Translations under genes and position numbers: made by a program
From: Streptomyces sp. NBC_01454
Lineage (GTDB): Bacteria > Actinomycetota > Actinomycetes > Streptomycetales > Streptomycetaceae
Length of the DNA: 64,000 bases
Assembly (NCBI RefSeq): GCF_036227565.1
Contig: NZ_CP109461.1
Span: forward strand, 434,001 to 498,000
Direction of reading: 5' to 3'
Notes under the pieces: generated by a model
The model's database searches: none
The model's input: the letters and a program-made list of their open reading frames with translations, nothing else
Told to the model about the DNA's origin: nothing
Shown: piece by piece, positions 1-8,597 of the stretch
Layout: each line of letters opens with the position of its first letter
Numbering within the stretch: the stretch's first letter is position 1

Positions 1-2
1 CC

Positions 3-3000
3 TTCGACGCCTCCTGCGAGGAGATGTGGCTCGCGTGGCGGCACGGCGCCTGCCTGGTGCCGGCGCCGCGCTCGCTGGTCCGCGCGGGCCATGAGCTGGG
101 CCCGTGGCTGGTCGACCGCGGGATCACCGTGGTGTCCACCGTGCCCACGCTCGCCGCGCTGTGGCCGGACGAGGCGATGCGCCGGATCCGACTGCTGATC
201 GTGGGCGGCGAGGCGTGCCCGGCCGGGCTGGTCGACCGCTTCGCCGCGCCCGAGCGGGAGATGTGGAACACCTACGGGCCGACCGAGACCACCGTCGTCG
301 CCTGCGCGGCGCGCCTGCTGCCGGGGGAGCCGGTACGCATCGGACTGCCGCTGGAGGGCTGGCAGTTGGCCGTCGTCGACCGGGCCGGTCAGCCAGCCGG
401 GTTCGGCGAGGAGGGGGAGCTGCTGATCAGCGGCGTGGGCACGGCCCGCTACCTCGACCCCGCCAAGGACGCCGACCGCTTCCGCCCCGACCACGTCCTG
501 CGGACCGCGCGCGCCTACCGCACGGGCGACCTCGTACGCGCCGAACCCGAGGGCCTGCTGTTCGTCGGCCGCGCCGATGACCAGGTCAAACTCGGTGGAC
601 GGCGGATCGAGCTCGGGGAGATCGACGCCGCGCTCGGCGCCCTGCCCGGCGTCCGCGGCGCCGCCGCGGCCGTGCAGACCACCCCGGCCGGCACCCAGGT
701 GCTGGTCGGCTACGTCGTGCCCGAGCAGCGCACCGGCGACGGCTCCAGCTTCCAGCAGGACAAGGCCAGAGCCCTGCTCAAGGAACGGCTGCCCGGCCAG
801 ATGGTGCCCGTCCTGGCCGAGGTCGAGAGCCTGCCGACCCGTACGTCCGGCAAGGTCGACCGCAAGGCTCTGCCCTGGCCGCTGCCGCCCGCCCGCGATA
901 CGGTGGGCCACGGCGAGGCCGGACCGGCACTGCACGGCACCGCAGCCCGCCTCGCCGGCATCTGGGAGCAACTGCTCGGCGTCCGGCCCGGCCCGGACAG
1001 CGACTTCGTCTCCCTCGGCGGCACCAGCCTGGTCGCCGCCCGGATGGCGTCCATGCTCCGCGAGCACCACCCCGGCGTCTCGGTCGCCGACCTCTACCGC
1101 CACCCGGTACTGCACAAGATGGCCGAGCACCTCGACTCGCTCGGCGGTCCCGTGGACGAAGTGCGCCCGGTACGCCCTGTGCCGCGCCGCGCCGCCGCCG
1201 TCCAACTCCTCGTCCAGACCGCCCTGTACGGGGTCGCCGGGCTGCGTGGGCTCGTCGGGCTCGCGCTCGCCGACAACGTGCTCGGCTGGATCGCCCCGCA
1301 GGTCTGGGCCCCGCACACCGCGTGGTGGCTGGTTGTCGTCGGCTGGGTGGTGCTCTTCAGCGCGCCGATGCGCTGCGCCATCGGCGCCGGGGCCGCCCGG
1401 ATGCTCACCGGCTCGATCACCCCCGGCGCCTACCCGCGTGGCGGCGCCACCCACCTGCGGCTGTGGACCGCCGAACGCGTCGTCGCCGCCTTCGGCATCC
1501 CGTCCCTGCTCGGCACGCCCTGGGCGCGGCTGTACGCCCGGACGCTGGGCTGCACCACCGGGCGCAACGTGGCGCTGCACACCATGCCGCCGGTCACCGG
1601 CCTCGCCGAGCTCGGCGACGGCTGCAGCGTCGAGCCCGAGGCCGACATCTCCGGCTGGTGGCTCGACGGCGACACCCTGCACATCGGCGCCGTACGCATC
1701 GGGGCCGGGGCACGCGTCGGTCACCGCAGCATGCTGCTGCCCGATGCCGTCATCGGCCGGGGCGCCGAACTCGCGCCCGGTAGCTGCCTGGGCGGTGCGA
1801 TCCCCGACGGCCACCGCTGGACCGGTTCCCCGGCCCGCCCTGCCGAAGCCGCCGAGCAGCTCGCCGGCACCGGCTGGCCCGCGCCCTCCTGGCAGCGCTC
1901 GCGGCCGTGGAGCGCCGCCTACGCCCTCTCCCTCGTCGGCCTGCCGCTGCTGGCGCTGCTGACCGCCGCCCCCGCGCTCATCGGCGCATACGCCTTGGTC
2001 CATAACTGCGCCGCCCTTTCCACCGCGGCACTGCGCCTGTTCGCGGCTGTGCCGGTGTTCGCCGTCGTCACGACCGGCTGCTCGATCCTGCTGACCGCCG
2101 CCGTGGTGCGCATCCTCGGCCGCGGCATCGCCCCGGGGCTGCACCCCGCGAGCGGCGGAGTGGCCTGGCGGGCCTGGCTGATCACCCGCCTCCTGGACGG
2201 CGCCCGCGGCAGCCTCTTCCCGATCTACGCGAGCCTCGCCACGCCGCACTGGCTGCGGCTGCTCGGCGCACGCGTCGGCAAACACGCCGAGATCTCCACC
2301 GTCCTTCCGCTGCCGTCCCTGCTGCACATCGAGGACGGGGCGTTCCTCGCCGACGACACTCTGGTCGCACCCTTCGAACTGCGCGGCGGATGGCTGCGGT
2401 TGGGGCGGGTCCGCATCGGACGGCGTGCCTTCGTCGGCAACTCCGGCATCGTCGGTCCCAGCCGTGATGTGCCCGACCACAGCCTCGTCGGCGTACTCTC
2501 CGATGCCCCCGCACACAGCGAGCCGGGCATGTCCTGGCTCGGCCGGCCCGCGATGCCGCTGCCCCGCGTGTCGGCCGCGGCCGACCCCGCACGGACCTTC
2601 GCGCCGCCGCGGCGGCTGGTCCTGGCACGCGCCGCCGTCGAACTGTGCCGCGTACTGCCGCTGATGTGCGGGGTGGCGCTCGCCGAGGCCGTCCTGCTGG
2701 GGGAGCAGGACGCGCTCGACAGGGGTGGTCTCACCCTGGCCGCGCTCGTCGGCGCCCCGCTGCTGCTGGCCGCGGCCCTCTCCGCCGGGCTCACCACCAC
2801 CGCGGCGAAGTGGTTGCTGGTCGGCCGCTTCACCACAAGTGAGCACCCCCTCTGGTCGCCCTTCGTGTGGCGCAACGAGCTGTTCGACACCTTCGTCGAG
2901 TCCCTTGCCGTGCCGTGGATGGCCGGTGCCTTCACCGGAACCCCGGTGCTCAACGTGTGGCTGCGCAGCCTCGGCGCCACGATCGGCCGCGGTGTGTGGC

Positions 3001-3329
3001 TGGAGAGCTACTGGCTGCCGGAGACGGACCTGATCACGCTCGGAGACGGCGTCAGTGTCAACCGGGGCTGCGTACTGCAAACCCACCTCTTCCACGACCG
3101 GATCATGCGGCTGGACACGGTGCACCTCGCCGAGGGGGCCTCACTGGGCCCGCACAGCATCGTCCTGCCGGGGACCACTGTCGGGGCGCGCGCCGCCATT
3201 TCGGCGTCCTCGCTGGTCATGCGGGGCGAGAGCGTGCCCGAGGGCACACGGTGGGCGGGCAACCCCATCGCGGGCGAGCGGGCGGCCCGGCCCGAACAGG
3301 CCCGCACCGAAGACGGTGTGGCCGCGTGA
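3..3329 (+). CDS. pls: Pls/PosA-type single-module NRPS, probably epsilon-poly-lysine-like synthetase (5' partial)
   Basis: The gene enters the window inside its adenylation domain: the frame is open from base 3 and reads FDASCEEM before the first ATG at 24, so the true start lies upstream. Numbering from that ATG, NTYGPTE (~82), GELLISG (~131), YRTGDL (~165), GRADDQVKL (~182) and SGKVDR (~275) are adenylation cores, and LGGTS (~331) is the carrier-domain phosphopantetheine site. Three pairs of membrane segments (~405-465, ~635-700, ~880-945) alternate with three left-handed beta-helix, acyltransferase-like domains. There is no condensation or thioesterase domain. This layout is that of epsilon-poly-L-lysine synthetase (Pls), which makes a membrane-exported isopeptide homopolymer. 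Aligned on GrsA, the pocket reads D-A-E-S-I-G-T-V-V-K, close to the lysine code as I recall it (DAESIGSVCK). The missing N-terminus would bring it near the family length of about 1,300 residues. The polymer identity is inferred. Confidence 0.88.
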   Translation, partial: FDASCEEMWLAWRHGACLVPAPRSLVRAGHELGPWLVDRGITVVSTVPTLAALWPDEAMRRIRLLIVGGEACPAGLVDRFAAPEREMWNTYGPTETTVVACAARLLPGEPVRIGLPLEGWQLAVVDRAGQPAGFGEEGELLISGVGTARYLDPAKDADRFRPDHVLRTARAYRTGDLVRAEPEGLLFVGRADDQVKLGGRRIELGEIDAALGALPGVRGAAAAVQTTPAGTQVLVGYVVPEQRTGDGSSFQQDKARALLKERLPGQMVPVLAEVESLPTRTSGKVDRKALPWPLPPARDTVGHGEAGPALHGTAARLAGIWEQLLGVRPGPDSDFVSLGGTSLVAARMASMLREHHPGVSVADLYRHPVLHKMAEHLDSLGGPVDEVRPVRPVPRRAAAVQLLVQTALYGVAGLRGLVGLALADNVLGWIAPQVWAPHTAWWLVVVGWVVLFSAPMRCAIGAGAARMLTGSITPGAYPRGGATHLRLWTAERVVAAFGIPSLLGTPWARLYARTLGCTTGRNVALHTMPPVTGLAELGDGCSVEPEADISGWWLDGDTLHIGAVRIGAGARVGHRSMLLPDAVIGRGAELAPGSCLGGAIPDGHRWTGSPARPAEAAEQLAGTGWPAPSWQRSRPWSAAYALSLVGLPLLALLTAAPALIGAYALVHNCAALSTAALRLFAAVPVFAVVTTGCSILLTAAVVRILGRGIAPGLHPASGGVAWRAWLITRLLDGARGSLFPIYASLATPHWLRLLGARVGKHAEISTVLPLPSLLHIEDGAFLADDTLVAPFELRGGWLRLGRVRIGRRAFVGNSGIVGPSRDVPDHSLVGVLSDAPAHSEPGMSWLGRPAMPLPRVSAAADPARTFAPPRRLVLARAAVELCRVLPLMCGVALAEAVLLGEQDALDRGGLTLAALVGAPLLLAAALSAGLTTTAAKWLLVGRFTTSEHPLWSPFVWRNELFDTFVESLAVPWMAGAFTGTPVLNVWLRSLGATIGRGVWLESYWLPETDLITLGDGVSVNRGCVLQTHLFHDRIMRLDTVHLAEGASLGPHSIVLPGTTVGARAAISASSLVMRGESVPEGTRWAGNPIAGERAARPEQARTEDGVAA

Positions 3330-4738
3330 TCCGGTGCAGCCGCCGCGCCCTCATCAGGGGCGTGGCCCTGATGCCGCTCGCCGCGACCGCCGCGGACGGC
3401 CTCATGTCACCGTCCGACGACCGCTACTTCCCGAGCCACGGCACCTACGCCCACCACACCGTCTCCTACGACCTGCATCTGGCCTACGACCCGGGTAACG
3501 CCAGCCTCGACGGACTGGCCCGCATCAAGGCGGTGGCCGACCGGCCCCTGGAGCGGGTGGAACTCGACCTCTCCCGGCTGACCGCGCACACCGCCCGGAT
3601 CAACGGGACCCGGGTCCGCACCCGCCAGCAGCACGGGAAGCTGTACCTGGACACCCCCCGTCCGCTCGCCCAGGGCAAGCACTTCACCGTGGACATCGGC
3701 TACAGCGGCCGGCCCAAGCCCCTCCGCTCCCCGTTCGGACCGATCGGCTGGGACCGCACCGGCGACCCGCATGACGGCACGCTGGTCGCCTCCCAACCCC
3801 TGGGCGCCCCCTCCTGGTTCCCGTGCAACGACCGACCCGACGACAAGGCCGCTTTCACCTTCCGGGTGAGTGTCCCGCACGGTCACCACGCCCTGGCCAA
3901 CGGCACCCTGCGCGAGCGCCGCCGCAGCGGCCGCTCGGAATGCTGGACCTACCACCACCCCGGGCCCATGGCCCCTTATCTCGCCGCCCTTTACACCGGC
4001 CGCTTCAGCCACGACGGCGACCCCGTACACCTCGGCGCTGCCGGCTCGCCCATCGCCCTGCACAACGCCTACCCCGCACGGCTGGCCGAGCGCGCACGGT
4101 ATGACCTGGCCCGCCAGCCCGACATGCTCCGCGCATTCAGCGGCTACTTCGGCGACTACCCCTTCGAGGCGTACGGCGCGGTGGTCGTCGACGCCGAACT
4201 CGCCGCCCCGGTGGAGAACCAGACACTGTCCGTTTTCGGCAGCAACCACATCGACGGACGGCGCGGCTGGGAGACACTGGTGGCCCACGAGATCGCCCAC
4301 CAGTGGTACGGCAACAGCGTCAGCCTGCGCGACTGGCGCGACATCTGGCTCAACGAAGGCTTCGCCACCTACGCCGAATGGCTCTGGTCGGAACACCTCG
4401 GCGAGGACAGCGCCGACCAGCTCGCCCGACAAGCGTGGCACTCACTCCACCGCCGCGGCCAGGACTTGCGCATCGCCGACCCCGGCCAACGCCGCATCTT
4501 CGACGACAGGGTCTACGTACGCGGCGCCTGCACCCTGCACGCCCTACGGCGAGCCATGGGCGACCACCGTTTCTTCAGCATGCTCCGCGCCTGGCACCAG
4601 ACCCACCGCGGCGCAAGCGTCGACACCGCCGCATTCGTCGCCCACGCCGGCCGTTGGGCCACACACCCGATCAAACCGCTACTGCATTCATGGCTCTACG
4701 AAAAGCCGCTGCCGCCACTCCCACCCGGCCGCAGCTGA
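3326..4738 (+). CDS. Exported M1-family zinc aminopeptidase coupled to the NRPS
   Basis: The GTG start at 3326 overlaps the NRPS stop (GTGA), so the two are translationally coupled. The 470-residue product begins with a short charged stretch containing SRRALIR and a hydrophobic segment, a possible Tat or lipoprotein-like signal. The zinc site HEIAHQWYGN lies at about residue 320, with the distal ligand in LNEGFATYAEW about 20 residues later. The usual GAMEN exopeptidase motif is replaced by APVENQ. This is the catalytic core of the gluzincin M1 family without the long C-terminal helical domain of PepN. Pls producers are known to carry an aminopeptidase that degrades their own polylysine, so a polymer-trimming or self-protection role is a reasonable inference. 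The sequence alone does not show the substrate. Confidence 0.85.
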   Translation: MIRCSRRALIRGVALMPLAATAADGLMSPSDDRYFPSHGTYAHHTVSYDLHLAYDPGNASLDGLARIKAVADRPLERVELDLSRLTAHTARINGTRVRTRQQHGKLYLDTPRPLAQGKHFTVDIGYSGRPKPLRSPFGPIGWDRTGDPHDGTLVASQPLGAPSWFPCNDRPDDKAAFTFRVSVPHGHHALANGTLRERRRSGRSECWTYHHPGPMAPYLAALYTGRFSHDGDPVHLGAAGSPIALHNAYPARLAERARYDLARQPDMLRAFSGYFGDYPFEAYGAVVVDAELAAPVENQTLSVFGSNHIDGRRGWETLVAHEIAHQWYGNSVSLRDWRDIWLNEGFATYAEWLWSEHLGEDSADQLARQAWHSLHRRGQDLRIADPGQRRIFDDRVYVRGACTLHALRRAMGDHRFFSMLRAWHQTHRGASVDTAAFVAHAGRWATHPIKPLLHSWLYEKPLPPLPPGRS

Positions 4739-4743
4739 GCACA

Positions 4744-4774
4744 CCGGGGCGGGACGGAACGCGGACCGCCCCGG
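4744..4774. terminator. Hairpin between convergent genes
   Basis: A 9-bp perfect GC stem (CCGGGGCGG / CCGCCCCGG, 13-base loop) sits between the peptidase stop (4738) and the convergent PepSY gene stop (4806). It could terminate transcription from both sides. There is no U-tract, as is common in streptomycetes. Confidence 0.5.
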
Positions 4775-4805
4775 CGGCTCGGGTGACGTGGGGCCCAGCC
4801 CCTGA

Positions 4806-5222
4806 TCAATGGGCGTCGCGAAGACGGCCTTGCGTCTGCAGGATCGTCCCACTGCCCGTATCGACGTCCACATCCCGCACGCTCCCGTCCTCGGTCAGGA
4901 GAACTTGCCAGACCCGGCGCCCGGCCTTATGGCCCAGGTGCACCCCGGACACTCTCGCATCGGGGTCCGTGGCCAACGCGGCCTTCTGCGCATAGTCCCT
5001 CGTCACCATGTGCAGATGGCGGCCTGGCGGGAGAGGGCCCGCATCACCCCGGTGGGATGCGGCTTCCCCCGGGAGCGGGGCGGAGCCGGCTTCGAGCCCG
5101 GCTTCCTGATGCCCGACTAACAGCACCACGCCCGCGACGCAGAGGGCGAACACGGCCATCAAGGCGGCCTCTTCATAAGGAAAGTGTCGCCGGACGCGTG
5201 CGATGACCTCGCTGAGCCTCAT
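4806..5222 (-). CDS. Small membrane-anchored PepSY-domain protein
   Basis: This codes for 138 residues. I chose the ATG at 5222 (MRLSEVIARV) because it starts just before an amphipathic stretch and a single membrane segment (~residues 20-38, ALMAVFALCVAGVVLLVG). After a linker, the C-terminal half carries a PepSY-like strand pattern ending in VWQVLLTEDGSVRDVDVDTG and then GTIL. PepSY domains are often linked to inhibition or modulation of extracytoplasmic peptidases. The gene is convergent with the exported M1 peptidase, which makes a functional link possible but unproven. An upstream in-frame ATG at 5240 is an alternative start. Confidence 0.6.
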   Translation of the reverse strand: MRLSEVIARVRRHFPYEEAALMAVFALCVAGVVLLVGHQEAGLEAGSAPLPGEAASHRGDAGPLPPGRHLHMVTRDYAQKAALATDPDARVSGVHLGHKAGRRVWQVLLTEDGSVRDVDVDTGSGTILQTQGRLRDAH

Positions 5223-5766
5223 CTGCAACCCCCTATGCACCTACCCGGCGGCGGCTCGTCAACTGCCGGCCAAGGCCATGGTCTGGCGATATCGGGCCCA
5301 GGGGGATCCCCCACACGAGGGTCTCTGGCCGGTCCTGAAGCACACCGCGGCCTCACCGCGGGCGCACGCGGCCCATAAACAGTTGGCGGCGGAGTCCGGG
5401 CGCGAACGCGCTCTCCCGCAGGCGCCACGAGCGCTCCCTCCGCAAGCGCCTATGGCGCCAGGCCCGTGCTTCGTCCGGATCCGCGACCGACGGTGGGGCA
5501 ACCTGGCCGCTTCACCGCGGACGAGCCCGCATACCGGGAGGCGATCGGCCGACTGGTCTACGACGCTCCGCTGTCCGCTGTCCGCTGTCCGCTGTCCGCT
5601 GTCCGCCGTGCCCGAGGCCGACTCCGCCACCTTCCTGGACAACGCCCGGACTCCCGCACCGAACCGCTGCCGTGGCGGCTGCCGTACCGGATGAACCGCT
5701 GGATCGAGGAGGAGGTGGCTATCGCCATCAGATGACCGACTACATCGACACGGCCTTCTGCGCCGG
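5223..5766. other. Gap without a convincing gene
   Basis: About 540 bp separate the PepSY gene from the GT39 gene. Plus-strand fragments such as RFTADEPAYREAIGRLVYDAP (about 5510-5570) and NRWIEEEVAIAI (about 5695-5730) look protein-like, but they sit in short interrupted frames on either side of a heptamer repeat. I read this as decayed coding DNA of unknown origin. Confidence 0.35.
5571..5605. repeat. Heptanucleotide tandem repeat, five perfect copies
   Basis: The unit CTGTCCG occurs five times in a row, preceded by a degenerate copy (CGCTCCG). Because 7 is not a multiple of 3, any change in copy number would shift the frame of a gene running through it. Here it lies inside an apparently decayed reading frame. 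Confidence 0.9.
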
Positions 5767-7779
5767 CTACCTGCCCCCGGGCGCCCGGGACGTCGCCGAC
5801 GGCGGCGAGCAGCGGTAGAGAGCCGGCGTCTGGTGGGGTACGGGCGCGCAGTGGGCGCGTACCCAGGGGGCAATGGAGCGGCCTTGGGCGGTCGCCGGGC
5901 CGCCGAGTACGACGTACCGCAGCCGGCCGGTGGCGACGAGGTGGCGGAACGCGGAGCCGGTGGGCGTGGGCACGGCGCCGGTGAAGCCGCCCATGGGGAG
6001 CACTTTGGCGCCAGAGTGGAGGACGTAGGGAGAGGCGACCCGCCAACTGGTGGTCGCGAAGAGGTAGGTGGCGCCGTCCTGGTGGGCCCGGGTGTATGCC
6101 AGGAGCCGCCGCTGGTTCTTGCTGAGCGAGGTCCCGTCGGGGGACTTGACGGCCGCCCGGGGATCGGAGATCAGGGCGGGGGAGGGCCGGTGTTGCACGG
6201 TGTGGTGCTTGGTGGCCACCGGCCCGGTCGAGCCCATACCGGAGTGGCCGTACGTGGGGTGGAGAACCGACGAGGCCCAAGCTGCGGACGGCAGCAGCAT
6301 GGCCGCGGTGCCCACGCCGAGGCCCAGCACCGCCATCTGCCGCCGCTTCCCGTCCTCACCTGTACAGGACAGCCCCAGCAACGCCAGAGCGCCCGCCGCC
6401 AGTGTGATCGCGGCCGGGGCCAGCCACGGCAGGAACGACGGGAACTGCTCCGCTATGCCCGCCGACCAGAGCACCGTGCTCACCACCGCCGTTGGCAGCG
6501 CCCACACCCGGGCCCGGCCCCCGCACCGCCAGGCACGCCAGAACTGCACCATCCCGGCGCCGAACAGCGCCGCCAGCGGCACGGCCACCACACCCATGTA
6601 GTACGTATGGCCGCCGACCGCCCCGGCGCTGAACACCAAGAAGTACACCGCCACCCACGCCCCCCACAGCACGAAGCCCGCTCGCAGCGGATCCGTACGC
6701 GGCCGCCCGCGCCGCCACGCCGGACCGCACACCGCGGCGAGCGCCGCCGCCGGGTACAGCCAGCCGACCTGCGAGGCCAGGGACGGGCCGAGCATCTTGC
6801 CCCACTGCGCGACGGTAGCCCGGATCTGTGGCCGGCCGGAGGACTTCGCCGGAGCGGTCCCGGCCATGGTCAGCACGGAGACGCTGCCGGTGTCCCTGGC
6901 ACTGATGCCGAGACCGGAGAAGCGGGTGACGAAGTTGTAGCCGACGACCTGGCTGACCGCCGAGTTGTTCGTCGTGCCGTCCACATACGGACGGTCCCCG
7001 GCCGGAGTCAGCGTCACCAGCAGCACCCATGACGCCGACACCGCTACGCACACCGCGCCCGCCACCGCCAGGTGTGCCAGCCGGCGGCGCAGCACAACCG
7101 GCGCCGACACCACGTACAGCAGACCGAGCGCCGGGAGCACCGCCCAGGCCTCCAGCATCTTGGCCTGGAAGCTCAGCCCGACCCACACTCCGGCCGCCAG
7201 CAGCGGGCGCAGCCGGGCCTCGCGTGCCGCGCGCAGCGTGGCGTCGGCGGCAAGCAGCACGAGAAGGGTGAACGCCGGGTCCTCGACCTCCGAACGGAAC
7301 AGTCCGGCGATCGCCGGGGTGAGGACGAAGGCGCCCGCCGCGAGCAGGGCCGCGTTCTCCCCTGCCCAGCGGCGCACCGCGCGGTGCAGGACCGCGACGC
7401 TGAGTACGCCCTCGATCACCTGCGGCAGGGTCAGCGCCCATGGATGGAACCCGAAGATCCGCGCGGACAGCGCCTGCGGCCACAGGAAGCCCGGCAGCTT
7501 GTCGATCGTGATCGAGTTGCCGGGGTCGAACGAGCCGAACAGGAAACCTTTCCAGCTCTCGGTCATGCTGCGCACGGTCTCCGCGTAGAACGCGTGATAC
7601 CCGCTGTGCTGGATGTCCCACGCGAACAGCACCGCCGCCACCGCGAGGATCGCCAGCCGCACGGGCCTGGCATAACCCGGCCGGGCCGCCGGTCCCTGCT
7701 CCGGCGTCCCGGTACGGACGAGCAGTCGGCCGCCCTCGGTCTGGGCCGACTCGATGATCGCTGTGGTGGTGCCGGCCAT
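5767..7779 (-). CDS. GT39-type membrane glycosyltransferase (ArnT/PMT-like)
   Basis: The ATG at 7779 (MAGTTTAIIE) is chosen because GGGAGGG lies 7 bases upstream on the coding strand; a longer frame to 7866 has no comparable site. The 670-residue product has a short cytoplasmic N-terminus and then about a dozen hydrophobic segments. The first extracytoplasmic loop carries YAETVRSM, FDPGNSITIDK and LWPQALS, typical of polyprenyl-phosphate-sugar-dependent GT39 proteins (dolichyl-phosphate mannosyltransferase superfamily). A soluble C-terminal domain (~residues 530-670) holds PMGGFTGAVPTP and YVVLGG. It is paralogous to the GT39 gene at 22.4-24.4 kb (shared DGTTNN...GYN, LPQV.EG and WPQALS). It probably glycosylates a cell-envelope or secreted acceptor; the acceptor is unknown. 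Confidence 0.85.
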   Translation of the reverse strand: MAGTTTAIIESAQTEGGRLLVRTGTPEQGPAARPGYARPVRLAILAVAAVLFAWDIQHSGYHAFYAETVRSMTESWKGFLFGSFDPGNSITIDKLPGFLWPQALSARIFGFHPWALTLPQVIEGVLSVAVLHRAVRRWAGENAALLAAGAFVLTPAIAGLFRSEVEDPAFTLLVLLAADATLRAAREARLRPLLAAGVWVGLSFQAKMLEAWAVLPALGLLYVVSAPVVLRRRLAHLAVAGAVCVAVSASWVLLVTLTPAGDRPYVDGTTNNSAVSQVVGYNFVTRFSGLGISARDTGSVSVLTMAGTAPAKSSGRPQIRATVAQWGKMLGPSLASQVGWLYPAAALAAVCGPAWRRGRPRTDPLRAGFVLWGAWVAVYFLVFSAGAVGGHTYYMGVVAVPLAALFGAGMVQFWRAWRCGGRARVWALPTAVVSTVLWSAGIAEQFPSFLPWLAPAAITLAAGALALLGLSCTGEDGKRRQMAVLGLGVGTAAMLLPSAAWASSVLHPTYGHSGMGSTGPVATKHHTVQHRPSPALISDPRAAVKSPDGTSLSKNQRRLLAYTRAHQDGATYLFATTSWRVASPYVLHSGAKVLPMGGFTGAVPTPTGSAFRHLVATGRLRYVVLGGPATAQGRSIAPWVRAHCAPVPHQTPALYRCSPPSATSRAPGGR

Positions 7780-7893
7780 GGTCGAACCCTCCCTGGTGGA
7801 ACTCACCGTTCGGTGTGCCAGATGGCCGAAATGACCCTCGGGTGCCTTGGGCCGGATTCTGTTCACGGGACGTTCAGGTGGTCGTCAGGTTGC

Positions 7894-8010
7894 TGCCGTG
7901 GCACGCATCGTGCTCGTCGAGCAAGACGCCACGATCGGAGGCGGCTCGCGGCGACGCGCTGCGGGCCCTCGGCCTCTCTGCGATGAGGCTCCGCACACAC
8001 CGAACGGCGA
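7894..8010 (+). pseudogene. Relic of a response-regulator receiver N-terminus
   Basis: The plus strand reads VARIVLVEQDATIGG and then, after a frame change, GDALRALGLSA. This matches the first beta-strand/acidic cluster and first helix of receiver domains. The phosphoacceptor region and the rest are missing. The frame change and lack of a stop-free continuation show that it is a relic. Confidence 0.4.
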
Positions 8011-8249
8011 CTTGCCTCGTCCCGCGTGACAACGGCGACGGCTTGGGCCTGCTCCTCGACCGTGACCGGACGGGGACCTGCCGCGGTACTCCCCACCGTC
8101 CAATCTCCTGGCTCAGGGTCCGATCTCCCTGCTCCGGTCTTGTCGCACCCTTGGGAGCCTGGTCTTCTGTACTCCGTGTGATCCGTACGGTGCGCAGCCC
8201 TGTTGCGTGCGCCTCCGGCATGGGCACGAGACCGAAGGAGGGGAACGGC

Positions 8250-8500
8250 GTGGAATCACTGGCTGGGCAGGACGTACGGGGCACTCTGCGGGAGGGGCTC
8301 GGTGCGGCCATCCGCGATACCGCCGAGGAGATCGCCGCGCTGCTGCGCCGGGGCGCTGACATGGAGCTTGCGGTGCCCAGGTCGGAGTGGAGCGTCGGGG
8401 AAGCGGCAGCGCATCTGGCGCAGGCCAACGAACTGATGGCAGATATCGCGGCAGGACATGCACGCAGTTACGGGGACGGCACGCCACCACCTGACGTCCG
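8250..8500 (+). pseudogene. Truncated mycothiol-dependent maleylpyruvate-isomerase-type (DinB-like) N-terminal domain
   Basis: The GTG at 8250 follows a strong AGGAGG about 9 bases upstream. The first ~80 residues (for example TLREGLGAAIRDTAEEI and SEWSVGEAAAHLAQANELM) match the four-helix metal-binding fold of the MDMPI_N/DinB_2 family, which catalyses mycothiol-dependent reactions in actinobacteria. Similarity stops near 8500, and the IS1182-type element begins at 8535. The 3' part is not found on the far side of the IS, so the gene was cut and its remainder lost. Confidence 0.6.
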
Positions 8501-8597
8501 TCCGGCGCCTTGTAGGGAGCAGCGGCGAGGACGGCTAGAAGACTCATGAAGATCTTGCTGAGGGGTCGTTCGGCCGCAGGCCGGGCGGCCCCTCCGG

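Noticed and set aside
3407..4441. A 344-codon open frame antisense to the M1 aminopeptidase
   Set aside because: The sense strand has clear M1 motifs. The antisense reading is low-complexity Val/Gly/Ala, as expected opposite GC-rich codons.
5259..5873. Minus-strand frame overlapping the GT39 3' end
   Set aside because: It is Arg-rich, has no motif and runs through the heptamer repeat; it looks like a GC-driven shadow frame.
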